Origin: DATJJW01 sp035491935
GTDB lineage: Bacteria; Pseudomonadota; Alphaproteobacteria; ATCC43930; CGMCC-115725
DNA length: 8,204 nt
Direction: 5' to 3'
Assembly: GCA_035491935.1 (NCBI GenBank)
Contig: DATJJW010000023.1
Span: forward strand, 1-8,204
A model generated the notes under the pieces. The model made no database searches. It was not told where the DNA came from and saw only the letters and a list, made by a program, of their open reading frames with translations. Of the stretch, positions 6,210-8,204 are shown piece after piece; within the stretch, counting starts at the first letter, position 1, and each line of letters begins with the position of its first letter. Both the position numbers and the translations under genes were made by a program.

Positions 6210-7634
6210 TCACCCCATCTGGGGCATGCGGTTCCAGGCGTCGAGGGCCGCGATCTTGTACGCCTCGGCCAGGGTCGGGTAGTTGAAGATATTCTCGATG
6301 AAGAATTCGAGCGTGCCGTGCAGGTTCAGCACCGCCTGGCCGATATGGACGAGCTCCGTCGCCCCTTCGCCGACGATGTGCACGCCGAGCAGCCGGCGCG
6401 TATCGACGGCGAACAGCATCTTCATCATGCCGGTGCTGATGCCCATGATGTGACCGCGCGAGGTCTCGCGGAAACGGGCGATGCCGACCTCGTAGCAGAT
6501 GCCCCGCGCGCGGACCTCCTGTTCGGACAAGCCCACGGTCGAGATCTCCGGCACGGAATAGATACCGTAGGGGAAATGCTCGGGCGCCGGCGGCATCGGC
6601 ACCCCAAACGCATGGCAGGCGGCGATGCGGCCCTGCTCCATCGAGGTGGAGGCCAGGCTGGGAAAGCCGATGGCGTCGCCGGCCGAATAGATATGCGGCA
6701 CGTCGGTCGCGTAGCTCACCGGATCGACCTTGAGCCGGCCGCGGCTGTCGGCATCGAGGCCGCAGACCTCGAGGTTGAGCAGATCGGTGTTGCCGACGCG
6801 GCCGGCGGCGTAGAGCAGCATCTCCGACTTCACGCGCCGGCCGTTCTCCAGGACCGTCACCGGGCAGTCATTGTCGAAGACGACCTCCTTGACCTTGGAG
6901 CCGAAACGCAGCGTGACGGCGCGGTCGCGCAACTGATGAATGAAATCCTCGATCAGCTCGTGGTCGATGAAGTCGAGGATGGTCTCGCGCGGCTCGATCA
7001 GGGTCACCGCCACGTCGAGCGCGCTGAAGATCGAGGCGTATTCGACGCCGATCACGCCGCCGCCGATGACGGTCAGGCTGCGCGGCAGCTTGGGGATCTC
7101 GATGATCTCGTCGCTATCCAGCACGTTGCGACCATTGAACGGCACGCTATCCGGACGATAGGGCCGGGTACCCACGGCACAGAGGAATTTTGCGGCGGAG
7201 AAGGTATGGATCTCGCCATCCTCGCTCGTCACCTCGATCTGGTGCGTGCTGATGAATTTGGCGGTGCCGACGATGGTGCGCACCAGGTTGCGGGCGAATT
7301 GGTGCTCCAGCACCTCGACCTCGTGGTTCAAGGTCATGTGCAGCCGCGCCATCAGATCCTTGGCGCCGATCTCGCGCTTCACGCGATAGGATTGGCCGTA
7401 GAAGCCGCGCTCGCGCCAGCCGGTCAGGTTCAGCACCGTCTCGCGCATGGTCTTGGACGGGATGGTGCCGGTATGGACCGAGACGCCGCCGACGCGCCTT
7501 CCCTTTTCCACCACCAGCACCGATTTACCGACCTTGGCGGCCTGGATCGCTGCGCGTCTGCCGGCCGGACCGCTGCCGATGACGATGAAGTCATACGCCG
7601 GGTCGGCAGGTGCTTTGCTTGCGCTATCGATCAT
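6210..7634 (-). CDS. sthA: Soluble (Si-specific) NAD(P)+ transhydrogenase
   Basis: The 474-residue cytoplasmic flavoprotein should move reducing equivalents between NADPH and NAD+, balancing the two pools. It has the pyridine nucleotide-disulfide oxidoreductase layout: FAD dinucleotide motif GSGPAG at 20-25 with Glu43, NAD(P) motif GGGVIG at 191-196 with EYASIF after it, the second FAD motif YSAGD at 316-320, and a C-terminal dimer domain. Two features separate it from dihydrolipoamide dehydrogenase. The redox cysteine pair is replaced (Ser52 and Thr57 in GGVSVHTGTIPSK), and the catalytic His-Pro near the C-terminus is Tyr-Pro in FNYPTLAEAY (450-459), as in E. coli SthA, whose length is similar. 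The ATG at 7634 gives a natural N-terminus before DFIVIGSG, but its ribosome site is weak (GGAA about 12 bases away). It stands alone, divergent from the YjbR-like gene and convergent with the sigma operon. Confidence 0.92.
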   Translation of the reverse strand: MIDSASKAPADPAYDFIVIGSGPAGRRAAIQAAKVGKSVLVVEKGRRVGGVSVHTGTIPSKTMRETVLNLTGWRERGFYGQSYRVKREIGAKDLMARLHMTLNHEVEVLEHQFARNLVRTIVGTAKFISTHQIEVTSEDGEIHTFSAAKFLCAVGTRPYRPDSVPFNGRNVLDSDEIIEIPKLPRSLTVIGGGVIGVEYASIFSALDVAVTLIEPRETILDFIDHELIEDFIHQLRDRAVTLRFGSKVKEVVFDNDCPVTVLENGRRVKSEMLLYAAGRVGNTDLLNLEVCGLDADSRGRLKVDPVSYATDVPHIYSAGDAIGFPSLASTSMEQGRIAACHAFGVPMPPAPEHFPYGIYSVPEISTVGLSEQEVRARGICYEVGIARFRETSRGHIMGISTGMMKMLFAVDTRRLLGVHIVGEGATELVHIGQAVLNLHGTLEFFIENIFNYPTLAEAYKIAALDAWNRMPQMG

Positions 7635-7667
7635 GGGCTCAAGGATTCCGCTGGGAGGCTGCGCCCG

Positions 7668-7717
7668 GATGATAGCGTGGCTAACATTAAAAATTTGCGT
7701 TTATTGCTTTTATCATC
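7668..7717. repeat. 7-bp inverted repeat flanking an AT-rich intergenic core
   Basis: GATGATA (7668-7674) and TATCATC (7711-7717) are exact inverted copies flanking the most AT-rich stretch of the window (about 7682-7714) between the divergent sthA and YjbR-like genes. The position suits promoters for both genes and a possible regulator site, but I find no convincing -35/-10 pair. Confidence 0.3.
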
Positions 7718-7754
7718 GGACCAGTCGATCAGGGCGATTGAGCGAGGGCGGATC

Positions 7755-8093
7755 ATGGCGGTTACCTGGGACGAGCTGGCCGAGATCGCGCGGGGCATGC
7801 CCGGCGTCGAATCCTCCAGCCATTACGGCACGCCCGCCTTCAAGGTGAAGGGCAAGATGTTCGTCCGGCTTCATCAATCGGGCGCGTGGGCCGTGCTGCA
7901 TGTCGGTGGCCTGGAGGAGCGCGACCATCTGGTCGAGACCAACCCCGTCTGTTACGGCCTCACCGATCACTATCGCGATTACCCGCTGGTGCTGCTGCGG
8001 CTGGAAACGGCCGACCGGGACGAGGCGCTGGTGGCGCTCAAGCGTTCCTGGCGGCTTCGGGCGCCGGCAAGGCTCAGGGATAGCCCTGCTTAG
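7755..8093 (+). CDS. MmcQ/YjbR family protein
   Basis: The 112-residue protein matches the MmcQ/YjbR family (Pfam PF04237) over its whole length, which is typical for the family. Visible signatures are MPGVESSSHYGTPAFKVKGKMFVRL at about 15-39, TDHYRDYPLVLLRL at 70-83, and a C-terminal helix with SWRLRAP. The fold is often described as DNA-binding-like (CyaY-like), but no biochemical role is firmly established for most members, so the function here is unknown. The ATG at 7755 has GAGGG about 6 bases upstream, and the family's conserved N-terminus begins at this Met. It is divergent from sthA with a 120-base gap and shows no clear functional link to it. Confidence 0.9.
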   Translation: MAVTWDELAEIARGMPGVESSSHYGTPAFKVKGKMFVRLHQSGAWAVLHVGGLEERDHLVETNPVCYGLTDHYRDYPLVLLRLETADRDEALVALKRSWRLRAPARLRDSPA

Positions 8094-8133
8094 AGCTGCA
8101 CTTCGTCAGAAACGACGGATGGCAAAGCAGGGC
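8083..8133. repeat. 9-bp inverted repeat across the YjbR-like stop codon
   Basis: GCCCTGCTT (8083-8091) and AAGCAGGGC (8125-8133) are perfect inverted copies with a 33-base loop, which contains a small nested CGTC/GACG stem. The left arm reaches into the TAG stop codon of the YjbR-like gene. It may be a long 3' hairpin that ends or protects the mRNA. Confidence 0.45.
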
Positions 8134-8149
8134 CTAAAGGCGACGCGCG

Positions 8150-8178
8150 GCTGGCTAAGGCAGTCCTCGTTAGCCGGC
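8150..8178 (+). terminator. Possible terminator hairpin near the window end
   Basis: GCTGGCTAA (8150-8158) pairs with TTAGCCGGC (8170-8178), nine pairs including one G-U, around an 11-base loop. The downstream sequence is ATTATTT-containing rather than a clean U-run. It could terminate the YjbR-like transcript. I see no gene in 8094-8204. Confidence 0.4.
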
Positions 8179-8204
8179 GCCGCTTCGGGAATTATTTGGG
8201 GTAG

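Noticed and set aside
6000..8093. 697-codon plus-strand open frame that would fuse new sequence to the YjbR-like protein
   Set aside because: The part before 7755 is antisense to sthA or out of frame with the sensor gene. Only the segment from the ATG at 7755 resembles a real family, and that segment has its own start and ribosome site.

Overview
The window is GC-rich and gene-dense, with no RNA genes, insertion sequences or CRISPR array that I can see. Gene content suggests an alphaproteobacterium, possibly Rhodospirillales-like. This taxonomic guess is an inference from protein flavour (ECF sigma plus CWP-type anti-sigma, a Cys-less SthA, TGP-repeat secreted protein) and was not tested by database search.

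Layout, left to right. (1) Positions 1-2794, minus strand: a large cytoplasmic hybrid sensor histidine kinase (PAS, HisKA, HATPase, two receiver domains, Hpt), cut by the window edge inside the Hpt domain. (2) Positions 2952-3698, minus: an RluA-family pseudouridine synthase. (3) Positions 3855-4485, minus: two small exported proteins, one with a four-cysteine repeat and one with two 19-residue 'TGP' repeats, followed by a perfect 14-bp hairpin. (4) Positions 4639-6154, plus and divergent from (3): a translationally coupled three-gene operon of an ECF sigma factor, a single-pass membrane anti-sigma-like protein and a CnrX/Spy-like periplasmic sensor with an N-terminal anchor. (5) Positions 6210-7634, minus: soluble pyridine nucleotide transhydrogenase (sthA). 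(6) Positions 7755-8093, plus: a MmcQ/YjbR-family protein, followed by inverted repeats up to the window end.

The most interesting part is 3796-6154. The 153-bp region between the sigma operon and the exported-protein genes holds two back-to-back copies of the same ECF-type promoter, GAGAAC-N16-CGTAYC, one pointing each way with identical spacing. This predicts that the sigma factor transcribes its own operon and also the two exported proteins. The whole set would form a self-contained envelope-sensing module, resembling in logic the cnrYXH cobalt/nickel system but with unknown signal and unfamiliar outputs. The other genes look like ordinary housekeeping or signalling genes. There is no gene-free stretch longer than 160 bases.
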